From positions 1-64,000 of the forward strand of contig NZ_JADMLH010000018.1 of assembly GCF_016464385.1 (NCBI RefSeq): a DNA stretch of 64,000 nt, in the 5' to 3' direction. The translations under genes were made by a program, and so were the position numbers. The notes beneath the pieces are model-generated. The model saw nothing but the letters and a program-made list of their open reading frames with translations. It made no database searches and was not told the DNA's origin. Within the stretch, counting starts at the first letter, position 1. Every line of letters begins with the position of its first letter. This DNA comes from Nucisporomicrobium flavum. Lineage in GTDB: Bacteria > Actinomycetota > Actinomycetes > Mycobacteriales > Micromonosporaceae. Below are positions 36,820 through 43,767 of the stretch, one piece after another.

Positions 36820-37535
36820 CCCAGCGTGAGCGTCACGTTCTCCGACGCCACGCGCTTGTCCAGGGCCGCACGGTCCAGGTTGGCGCAGAGCACGATGCTC
36901 GCTCCCGCGTACAGGGGGGCGAGCAGCCAGTCGGCCGGGTCCGGGTGGGTGCCGGCGTCGATGAGGACGCGGGCGCCCGGCGTGATGCCGAGTTCCTGCG
37001 CGCGTGCGTCGGCCGCGGCCGAGATCGTGCCGTGGTCGGTGCCGTCGAGGGCGGCGTCCTCCGCGGTGACCGGCTGACTCGCGACGAACCGGTCGCCGTG
37101 GCCGCGTACCTCCACGGTGTAGTCCACGAAGCCCGGCGGGAGTGGCCGCAGGGGCATGGCGAGCGGCAGCAGGCCCGTCGCGTAGCGGTCTCCCGCCGGC
37201 CAGGCCGTGGCCGCCTCGACCGTCGCGGGCCAGGCGAAGAGGGCGTCCACCGGCTGCGGGCCGGGACCCGTGAGCAGCTCCAGGCCGGCCGCCCAGCCGC
37301 CGAGCAGGATCGCCGCCGTCTGCCAGTGCGGGGGCAGCAGCACCGCCGCCGTGTCGCCGGGGCCCAGGCCGGCGCCGTCCACCAGCAGGTTGGCCGTCTT
37401 CGCGACCCAGTTGTCCATGGTGGCGCCGGACAGCTCGGTACGGTCGCCCGTGGCGTCGTCGTACCAGGTCAGCAGCGGCGTCGTCGGGTCGCGGCGGACG
37501 GCGGCCGCCAGGGCCGCCGGAATCGTCTCAGTCAT
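36816..37535 (-). CDS. TIGR03089 family protein (truncated AMP-ligase-like)
   Basis: A 239-residue actinobacterial protein that looks like the N-terminal part of an AMP-binding enzyme (LLTWYDDATGDRTELSG and PGDTAAVLLPPHWQTAAILLG) but lacks the adenylation motif and the C-terminal domain. Members sit near sugar-nucleotide and envelope genes in many actinobacteria (Rv3268 in M. tuberculosis, from memory). No activity is known. TATCGT lies 8 nt before the ATG on the minus strand, so the transcript may be leaderless. Confidence 0.88.
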   Translation of the reverse strand: MTETIPAALAAAVRRDPTTPLLTWYDDATGDRTELSGATMDNWVAKTANLLVDGAGLGPGDTAAVLLPPHWQTAAILLGGWAAGLELLTGPGPQPVDALFAWPATVEAATAWPAGDRYATGLLPLAMPLRPLPPGFVDYTVEVRGHGDRFVASQPVTAEDAALDGTDHGTISAAADARAQELGITPGARVLIDAGTHPDPADWLLAPLYAGASIVLCANLDRAALDKRVASENVTLTLG

Positions 37536-37706
37536 CGGAACCGACGATAGTCGGATGACTGACAGTGAGCGGATGCTGCCGGGCCGGGACGACCGGGGAA
37601 AGCGGGGGTAACTAAGCGGTGTCGCCGGGCGTCGCGGTCGACACAGGAGGCATCGAGCGGCGTACCCTTGCCAGTGGTCTGGCCCACAGATGTGAGGAGT
37701 TGCCAC

Positions 37707-38852
37707 GTGACCGCCGGTCGTCCGCCCCGAGTCCTCGTCGACGCCACGAGCGTCCCCGCCGACCGAGGCGGTGTCGGGAGATACGTCGACGGGCTGCTCG
37801 GCGCCCTCGCCGCCATCGGTGCCGACCGCATCGACCTGGCCGTCGTGGCCCAGCGTTCCGATGCGGAGCGTTACTCCCGCATGCTCGCCGGTGCCGAGGT
37901 CATCGCCGGCCCGGCCGCCGTCGCGCACCGCCCCGCCCGCCTGGCCTGGGAGCAGACCGGCCTGCCGCTGCTCGCCCAGCAGGTCGGCGCGCAGGTGCTG
38001 CACTCGCCGTTCTACACGTGCCCGCTGCGGGCGGGATGTCCGGTCACGGTCACCGTGCACGACGCGACGTTCTTCACCGAGCCGGAGCACTACGACAACA
38101 CCAAGCGCACCTTCTTCCGCAGTGCCATCAAGACGTCGCTGCGCCGGGCCGCCCGGGTCATCGTGCCCAGCAAGGCCACGCGCGACGAGCTGATCCGGCT
38201 GCTGGACGCCGACCCGACGCACATCGACGTCGCGTACCACGGGGTCGACCACACCGCCTTCCACGCGCCCAGCGACGAGGAGAAGGCTCGCGTCCGGGCC
38301 CGGCTCGGCCTCGGCGACACCGGCTACGTCGCGTTCCTGGGTGCCAAGGAGCCCCGCAAGAACGTGCCCAACCTGATCCGCGGCTGGGCCCGGGCGGTCG
38401 CCGACTGGCCGCACCCGCCGGCGCTGGTCATCGCGGGCGGCCAGGGCCACGACGACGACATCGACCGGGCCGTCGCCGAGGTGCCCTCGCACCTGCGCCT
38501 GCTGCGCCCCGGCTACCTGCGGTACGCGGACCTGCCCGGCTTCCTCGGCGGCGCGCTGGTGGCCTGCTACCCGTCGTTCGGCGAGGGCTTCGGGCTGCCG
38601 ATCCTCGAGGCGATGGCCTGCGCCACGCCGGTGCTCACCACGCCGCGGCTGTCCCTGCCCGAGGTGGGCGGGGACGCGGTCGCGTACACGACCGAGGAGC
38701 CGGACCGCATCGCCCAGGACCTCGCCGACCTGCTGCACGACGAGCCGCGCCGGCTCACGCTGGCCAAGGCGGGCTTCGACCGGGCCAAGGAGTTCACCTG
38801 GGCGTCCAGCGCCGAGGTGCACGTCGCGACCTGGAACCGCGTGGTGGCCTGA
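37707..38852 (+). CDS. Glycosyltransferase family 4
   Basis: A 381-residue GT-B glycosyltransferase. The C-terminal nucleotide-sugar binding motif is PSFGEGFGLPILEAMACATPVL, with the catalytic E-x7-E glutamates. The N-terminal half has the glycine-rich GGVGRYVDGL acceptor loop. It probably transfers mannose or another sugar in envelope glycan synthesis, since the GDP-mannose pyrophosphorylase gene follows after 22 nt. The GTG at 37707 is chosen because GAGGAG lies 7 nt upstream; an in-frame extension to 37668 has no ribosome binding site. Confidence 0.93.
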   Translation: MTAGRPPRVLVDATSVPADRGGVGRYVDGLLGALAAIGADRIDLAVVAQRSDAERYSRMLAGAEVIAGPAAVAHRPARLAWEQTGLPLLAQQVGAQVLHSPFYTCPLRAGCPVTVTVHDATFFTEPEHYDNTKRTFFRSAIKTSLRRAARVIVPSKATRDELIRLLDADPTHIDVAYHGVDHTAFHAPSDEEKARVRARLGLGDTGYVAFLGAKEPRKNVPNLIRGWARAVADWPHPPALVIAGGQGHDDDIDRAVAEVPSHLRLLRPGYLRYADLPGFLGGALVACYPSFGEGFGLPILEAMACATPVLTTPRLSLPEVGGDAVAYTTEEPDRIAQDLADLLHDEPRRLTLAKAGFDRAKEFTWASSAEVHVATWNRVVA

Positions 38853-38860
38853 CGGTTCGT

Positions 38861-38866
38861 TACACT
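38861..38866 (+). promoter_or_regulatory. -10 box (TACACT) upstream of manC
   Basis: TACACT ends 8 nt before the ATG at 38875, giving manC a possible leaderless transcript of its own in addition to read-through from the glycosyltransferase gene. Confidence 0.4.
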
Positions 38867-38874
38867 CCGTGCGC

Positions 38875-39990
38875 ATGAGTGAGAATCCGGGTGGGCTCTA
38901 CGCCGTCATCCCCGCAGGTGGCAGTGGTACTCGTCTCTGGCCGCTGTCTCGCGCCGGTCACCCGAAGTTCCTGCACCCGCTGACCGGCACGGACGACTCG
39001 CTGCTCCAGGCGACCGTCCACCGGCTGCTGCCGCTGGCCGACCCGTCCCAGGTGTACGTGGTGACCGGAGTGGCGCATGCGGCTGCCGTGTCGCGCCAGC
39101 TCGCCGCCGTACCGGAGGAGAACATCCTCGTCGAGCCCTCGCCGCGCGACTCGTGCGCGGCCATCGCCCTGGCCGCGGCCGTGATCGCCCGCCGCGACCC
39201 GGAGGCGGTCATGGGGTCGTTCGCGGCCGACCACCTCATCGCCGACGGCGAGCGGTTCGTCGGGGTCATCGAGCAGGCCATGGCGGGGGCCAGGCAGGGA
39301 CTGCTCATGACGCTGGGCATCACCCCGACACGCCCGGAGACCGGGTACGGCTACGTGCAGTGCGGCGGCCCGGTCGGCGAGGGTGCGGTGCTCGCGGTCG
39401 AGGAGTTCAAGGAGAAGCCCTCGTACGAGGTGGCCGAGAGCTACGTGAAGTCCGGCAACTACCTGTGGAACGCCGGCATGTTCGTGTGGCGGGTCGACGT
39501 GTTCCTCTCCGAGCTCGCCCGCCAGCAGCCGCAACTGCACGCCGGCATCTCCCGCATCGCGCAGGCCTGGGAGACGGCGTCCCGCGAGGAGGTGCTCGGC
39601 GAGGTCTGGCAGACCCTCCCGCGCATCTCTGTGGACTACGCGGTGATGGAGGGCGCGGCGGCGGTCGGCCGGGTCGGCACGGTCCCGGGCGACTTCGGCT
39701 GGAACGACGTCGGCGACTTCCACACCCTCGGCGAGGTCCTCGCGGCCGACCAGGCCGGCAACGTGATCGTCGGCCACCAGGGCGCCGAGAAGCCGGGCGT
39801 GATCCTGCGCGAGACCGAGAACCTCGTCGTGGTCCCGAACTCGGGCCGGCTCGTCGCGGCGCTCGGCGTCCGCGACCTGATCGTGGTCGACACGCCCGAC
39901 GCGGTGCTGGTCTGCCCGCGCGACCGCGCCCAGGAGGTCAAGTCCATCGTGGACGAGCTCCGCGACAAGGGCGAGATCAGCTACATCTGA
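38875..39990 (+). CDS. manC: Mannose-1-phosphate guanylyltransferase
   Basis: A 371-residue nucleotidyltransferase that makes GDP-mannose from mannose-1-phosphate and GTP. The signature GGSGTRLWPLSR is near residue 17, and the FVEKP-like sugar-phosphate motif appears as EEFKEKPS. NAGMFVWR is also present. It lacks the fused isomerase domain; the window has a separate manA and manB, which complete the pathway. A GTG at 38869 is an in-frame alternative start. Confidence 0.95.
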   Translation: MSENPGGLYAVIPAGGSGTRLWPLSRAGHPKFLHPLTGTDDSLLQATVHRLLPLADPSQVYVVTGVAHAAAVSRQLAAVPEENILVEPSPRDSCAAIALAAAVIARRDPEAVMGSFAADHLIADGERFVGVIEQAMAGARQGLLMTLGITPTRPETGYGYVQCGGPVGEGAVLAVEEFKEKPSYEVAESYVKSGNYLWNAGMFVWRVDVFLSELARQQPQLHAGISRIAQAWETASREEVLGEVWQTLPRISVDYAVMEGAAAVGRVGTVPGDFGWNDVGDFHTLGEVLAADQAGNVIVGHQGAEKPGVILRETENLVVVPNSGRLVAALGVRDLIVVDTPDAVLVCPRDRAQEVKSIVDELRDKGEISYI

Positions 39991-39992
39991 GG

Positions 39993-40547
39993 TTACCGCG
40001 GCCGGGCGAATGCCGGTGCCAGCTGCTGCTCCACGCCGCTCGCGAGCGGCGTGGGCAGGTTGTCCGCGGAAAACCATCCCAGGTCCGCCGATTCTTCGCT
40101 GATCTGCTCCGTCGCACCGGCGGGCGCGACGGCGAGGAAGCGGACGTCGTAGTGCCAGGACGGCCCGGCCGGCTCCCCGCCGGCCGGGGCGCAGCGGACC
40201 GCGTGCACGTCCACGTCGATCGGAACCGGGTCGAGGCGCAGGCCCTCGATCCCGGACTCCTCCGTCGCCTCGCGCAGCGCGGCCGCCGCCAGCGTGGCGT
40301 CGCCCGGCTCGCAGTGGCCGCCCACCTGCATCCACATGCCGAGGCGGCCGTGCAGGCAGAGCAGGACGCGGCGGCTCTCATCCATGATCAGCGTGCTGGC
40401 CGTGACATGGCCCGCCCGGTGCGCGCGGGTCATCGCCACCGGGCCCGCGCCGAGCAGCTCCAGCGTGCGCTTGCGGGCCAGGCCGGCCGCCTCCGAGGTG
40501 GCCGACCATCCGCTGAGGACACCGACCGCGTCGTCGAAGAGGCTCAT
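39993..40547 (-). CDS. NUDIX hydrolase
   Basis: A 184-residue NUDIX-fold protein. The NUDIX box reads GGHCEPGDATLAAAALREA followed by TEESGI; the first glutamate of the classical box is replaced by Asp, while the REx2EE core is intact. It may hydrolyse a nucleoside diphosphate derivative. It overlaps the stop of fbiB by 4 nt (ATGA), so it is translated as the last gene of the fbiA-fbiB-NUDIX operon. A link to F420 metabolism is suggested only by this coupling. Confidence 0.9.
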   Translation of the reverse strand: MSLFDDAVGVLSGWSATSEAAGLARKRTLELLGAGPVAMTRAHRAGHVTASTLIMDESRRVLLCLHGRLGMWMQVGGHCEPGDATLAAAALREATEESGIEGLRLDPVPIDVDVHAVRCAPAGGEPAGPSWHYDVRFLAVAPAGATEQISEESADLGWFSADNLPTPLASGVEQQLAPAFARPR

Positions 40548-41557
40548 GCGGCGGACACCGCGATGGTGGCGCCCGTCGGGTCGTACGCGACCGCGGACAC
40601 GAGCCCCTCGGCGGCCAGCGCCGACCGGAGCCGCTGCACGTCCGCGCCGAAGCGCATCAGCCCGGCGGGCGTGGTGTCCGTGGCCGTGCACCGCAGCGTC
40701 TGCGGAGACGGCACAGCCACCGTGGCGGCGAGGGCGGCCGTGGCGATCGCCCGCTGCACCGCCTCGGCGCTCGCCGGCTCGTCCGTCGCAGACTCCGCCA
40801 GGGTGGCCGCCGTGCGCAGGCCTTCCGCGTGTGCTTCCGCCGTACCCAAGGAGAACATGTCGCTGGCAGCATCCCGCAGCAGAACGTCGGCGCCGGGGGT
40901 CTCCGCGGCGCCCGCGCCCGGGTAGCCGCGCACCACCGCGACCGGCACCTGGTCGCATTTGCCCTTCACCAGCTCGCCCGCGGCGGCCAGCTCGTCGATC
41001 ACGGCCATCTGGGTGAGCTGCAGCTCGTTGCCGTACGGGTCGATCTCGCCCCGGTGGTCGCGGAACGGCTCGATCCCGGCCGCGCCCAGCGCGACGTCGG
41101 TGAGCCCGTTGCGCCACGTGCGGCCCATCGTGTCCGAGACGATCACGCCGACGCGCAGGCCACGGGCCGCGAGATCGGCACGCAGCCGCCGGGCGGAGTC
41201 GTCCGGGGACGCGGGCAGCAGCACGAGATGGGTCTTGTCGACATTGGACGCGTCGATGCCGGCGGCGGCCATCACGAAACCGTGGTGGGTCTGCACGATC
41301 GCGGTCGCGCCGCGCCGGGCCACCACCCGCCGGGTCTCCGCGGCGAGGACGTCCGCGCGGGCGGCCTCGCGTTCCGGGCCGTCGGCGGGCACCTCGACCA
41401 GGCGCCCCTCCGCCTTCGACACGATCTTGCTGGTCACCACGAGCACGTCGCCGTCGCGCAGCCACGGGGCGTTCCGGGTGATCAGCTCGGCCAGGTCGTC
41501 GCCGGCCGTCACATCGCCGATGCCGTGCACCGGCAGAATCTCCAAGCCTTCGCTCAT
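40544..41557 (-). CDS. fbiB: Coenzyme F420-0:L-glutamate ligase (FbiB/CofE type) without nitroreductase domain
   Basis: A 337-residue protein. Residues 1-245 are the CofE glutamate ligase domain (VVTSKIVSKAEGR, VGVIVSDTMGRTWRNG, DPYGNELQLTQMAV), which adds glutamate residues to F420-0. Mycobacterial FbiB has about 450 residues, with a C-terminal FMN-dependent nitroreductase-like domain that reduces dehydro-F420-0. Here only about 90 residues follow and they show no nitroreductase motif. The ATG overlaps the fbiA stop (ATGA), so the two are translationally coupled. Confidence 0.94.
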   Translation of the reverse strand: MSEGLEILPVHGIGDVTAGDDLAELITRNAPWLRDGDVLVVTSKIVSKAEGRLVEVPADGPEREAARADVLAAETRRVVARRGATAIVQTHHGFVMAAAGIDASNVDKTHLVLLPASPDDSARRLRADLAARGLRVGVIVSDTMGRTWRNGLTDVALGAAGIEPFRDHRGEIDPYGNELQLTQMAVIDELAAAGELVKGKCDQVPVAVVRGYPGAGAAETPGADVLLRDAASDMFSLGTAEAHAEGLRTAATLAESATDEPASAEAVQRAIATAALAATVAVPSPQTLRCTATDTTPAGLMRFGADVQRLRSALAAEGLVSAVAYDPTGATIAVSAA

Positions 41558-42507
41558 GCCACTCCCGCCAGCTCCAGAGCTGCGGCGACCATCGCGGACG
41601 TCGCTTCCTCGTCGCGCATCCACAGCGGCACGGCCTTGACGCGTACGCCGGGGACCGTGGCCTGCGCATCGGTCTCGTCGACCAGCCAGCCGTCGAGCAG
41701 CCCGCCGGCCGAGCGGGCGCCGTACAGGGCACCCACCGCGGCCGCGCTCACCTCGACGTCCAGCGTGGCGAGGCAGCGGTCGGCCATGCCGCGCACGGGC
41801 GCCCCGCCGATGATCGGCGACACCCCGACGACCGGCGCCGGGCCGTCCACCACGGCCTCCTTGAGCCCGGGTACGGCCAGAATCGGCGCGATGCTGACGA
41901 CGGGGTTGCTGGGAGCCACGAGCACCACGTCCGCGGCCGCGATCGCCTCCAGCACCCCGGCGGCGGGCTTCGCCTTGTCCGCACCCACGAAGACGAACCG
42001 GTGCGTCGGCACGTCACCGCGGTAGCGCACCCACCACTCCTGGAAGTGGATGGCCCGCTGCCCGTCCAGCTCGACCACCACGTGGGTCTCCAGCCGGTCG
42101 TCGGTGGCCGGCAGCATGGTGACGCCCGGCTGCCAGCGCTCGCACAGCGCGGCGGTCACCTGCGACAACGGGTAGCCCGCGTTGAGCATCGTGGTGCGGA
42201 CGAGATGGGTGGCGGTGTCCTTGTCGCCGAGGCCGAACCAGCTGGGCTCGGCGCCGTACTTGGCGAGCTCCTCCTTGACGACCCAGGTCTCGCCGACCCG
42301 GCCCCACCCGCGCTCCGGGTCGGCCGCGCCGCCCAGCGTGTACATGACGCTGTCCAGGTCGGGACAGATCTGGAGGCCGTGCAGGCGTACGTCGTCACCG
42401 ACGTTGACCACCGCCGTGACGTCGGCGCCGACCCGCCGCGCATAAGCGCGCACGCCCACCAGGAACCGGGCGCCACCGATCCCCCCGGTCAGGACCACGA
42501 TCCGCAT
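41554..42507 (-). CDS. fbiA: 2-phospho-L-lactate / phosphoenolpyruvyl transferase FbiA (CofD)
   Basis: A 317-residue enzyme that transfers the phosphoenolpyruvyl (or phospholactyl) moiety from its GPP-linked donor to Fo, giving dehydro-F420-0 or F420-0. The N-terminal VLTGGIGGARFLVGV and VNVGDDV motifs and the APSNPVVSI donor-binding segment are intact. The ATG at 42507 (MRIVVLTGG) is preferred over an upstream in-frame start at 42525 because the fold begins there. It is the first gene of the fbiA-fbiB-NUDIX operon. Confidence 0.96.
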   Translation of the reverse strand: MRIVVLTGGIGGARFLVGVRAYARRVGADVTAVVNVGDDVRLHGLQICPDLDSVMYTLGGAADPERGWGRVGETWVVKEELAKYGAEPSWFGLGDKDTATHLVRTTMLNAGYPLSQVTAALCERWQPGVTMLPATDDRLETHVVVELDGQRAIHFQEWWVRYRGDVPTHRFVFVGADKAKPAAGVLEAIAAADVVLVAPSNPVVSIAPILAVPGLKEAVVDGPAPVVGVSPIIGGAPVRGMADRCLATLDVEVSAAAVGALYGARSAGGLLDGWLVDETDAQATVPGVRVKAVPLWMRDEEATSAMVAAALELAGVA

Positions 42508-42630
42508 CCGACCATCCTTGCGCACCCGCCGCCGATCCGCGGCGTGCGGGGCGCTGGTGTGATGCGCCTATCGGACTAGAGTGAGCCGACTCAGCCGTCT
42601 TGTCCGTCGCCGATCAGGAGAGAGAGCGCT

Positions 42631-43653
42631 GTGACCAGCACACCGCCGCCGCAGCCCCAGCCCGGCCACCCGGTCGCCCCGGTGATCCGGCCGCTGCGTG
42701 ACCTCGCCGCGTACGCCCTCGTCGCCGCCCCCGCCATCTGGCTCTTCGTGGCGATCGTCCGGCTGGTCCCGTCCGAGGTGGGGCAGGATTTCCTCACCCG
42801 GGTGCAGAACAGCTTCTACGGGTACGTGAACCTCGAGACCATCGCGATGCCGCTCGCGGCGGTGCTGCTCGCCACGATGGTCGAGCCCCGGCACCGGCAC
42901 GCGCGGCTGATCACGGTCGTGGCGCTCGTGGAGTACGCGGTGGCCGGCTTCTTCGCGGTCGTCTTCGGCTTCCTCATCGCGGTGGTCAAGCTGGCCGGTT
43001 TCAGCGTACGGGTGGCCTTCGAGGAGTTCCTGGTCCGCGCGGCGTGGCTCGCGGTCTTCGCGATCGCGGCGTACGCGGTCTTCGCCATCTGGCGCTCGCT
43101 GTTCGCCACGCCCAAGCCGCAGCCGGGCATGTACGGCCAGCCGCAGCAGCCGTGGGGCCAGCAGCCGCAGTGGGGCCAGCCGGGCTTCCCGCCGCCCGCT
43201 CCCGGTTACGCCCAGCCGGGCCAGCCCGGTCACCCGGGTCACGCCGGACAGGCCGGCCAGCCGTACTCGGGTCAGGGCGGTTACGCCGGTCAGCCGGGTC
43301 AGCCCGCCCAGCCGGGCCAGGCGCCGGCCTGGGGGCAACCGCCGGCCTGGGGCGCGCCGCCGCCGGCTCCTCCGGCCTCTGCTCCTCCCGCTTCCGCCCC
43401 GCCGGCTTTCGGCCCTCCCGCCTCGCCGGCCACCCCTCCCGCGTCCGCGCCGCCCGCCCCGCCGGTGTCGGCCCAGCCTGCCTCGGGCGGCGCCCCCGCC
43501 ACCCCGCCCGGCCCGTTCGCTCCGGCGCCCGGCAACCCCCACGCCGTCGCGCACCCCGGCTCGCCTGCCCCCTTCTCCGAGCCGACGCAGGTGTTCCCGG
43601 CCCGTGAGGACGACGACCGCACCCGCAACCTCGGCGAGGAACCGCCCCGGTAG
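42631..43653 (+). CDS. Membrane protein with Gln/Pro/Gly-rich cytoplasmic tail
   Basis: A 340-residue protein with about four transmembrane helices (residues 25-160) and a long low-complexity tail (about 165-340) of Pro, Gln, Gly and Ala, including repeated PGQP and PPAS units. Close to the C-terminus it has EPTQVF and DDRTRNL, threonine motifs like those in the membrane protein at 33265-34317. No family is recognised. The GTG at 42631 follows GGAGAGAG. It is divergent from the fbiA operon and followed by a hairpin terminator. Confidence 0.85.
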   Translation: MTSTPPPQPQPGHPVAPVIRPLRDLAAYALVAAPAIWLFVAIVRLVPSEVGQDFLTRVQNSFYGYVNLETIAMPLAAVLLATMVEPRHRHARLITVVALVEYAVAGFFAVVFGFLIAVVKLAGFSVRVAFEEFLVRAAWLAVFAIAAYAVFAIWRSLFATPKPQPGMYGQPQQPWGQQPQWGQPGFPPPAPGYAQPGQPGHPGHAGQAGQPYSGQGGYAGQPGQPAQPGQAPAWGQPPAWGAPPPAPPASAPPASAPPAFGPPASPATPPASAPPAPPVSAQPASGGAPATPPGPFAPAPGNPHAVAHPGSPAPFSEPTQVFPAREDDDRTRNLGEEPPR

Positions 43654-43716
43654 CTCGGCGCGGCCCGCGTCGGCCGCCTGGGGGCGATCGGCGAGGGTGT
43701 TCCAGACCACTGCCGT

Positions 43717-43746
43717 CCGGCCCCGCCACGGGGGCGGCGGGGCCGG
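43717..43746 (+). terminator. GC-rich hairpin terminator before fbiC
   Basis: CCGGCCCCGCC (43717-43727) pairs perfectly with 43736-43746 around an 8-nt loop, 63 nt after the stop of the membrane protein gene. A TTCC follows but no long U-tract. Confidence 0.7.
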
Positions 43747-43755
43747 GTTCCGGCC

Positions 43756-43761
43756 TAGGCT
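43756..43761 (+). promoter_or_regulatory. -10 box (TAGGCT) of a probable leaderless fbiC transcript
   Basis: TAGGCT ends 6 nt before the fbiC GTG at 43768, immediately after the terminator hairpin, and no ribosome binding site is present. Confidence 0.5.
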
Positions 43762-43767
43762 GCACAG

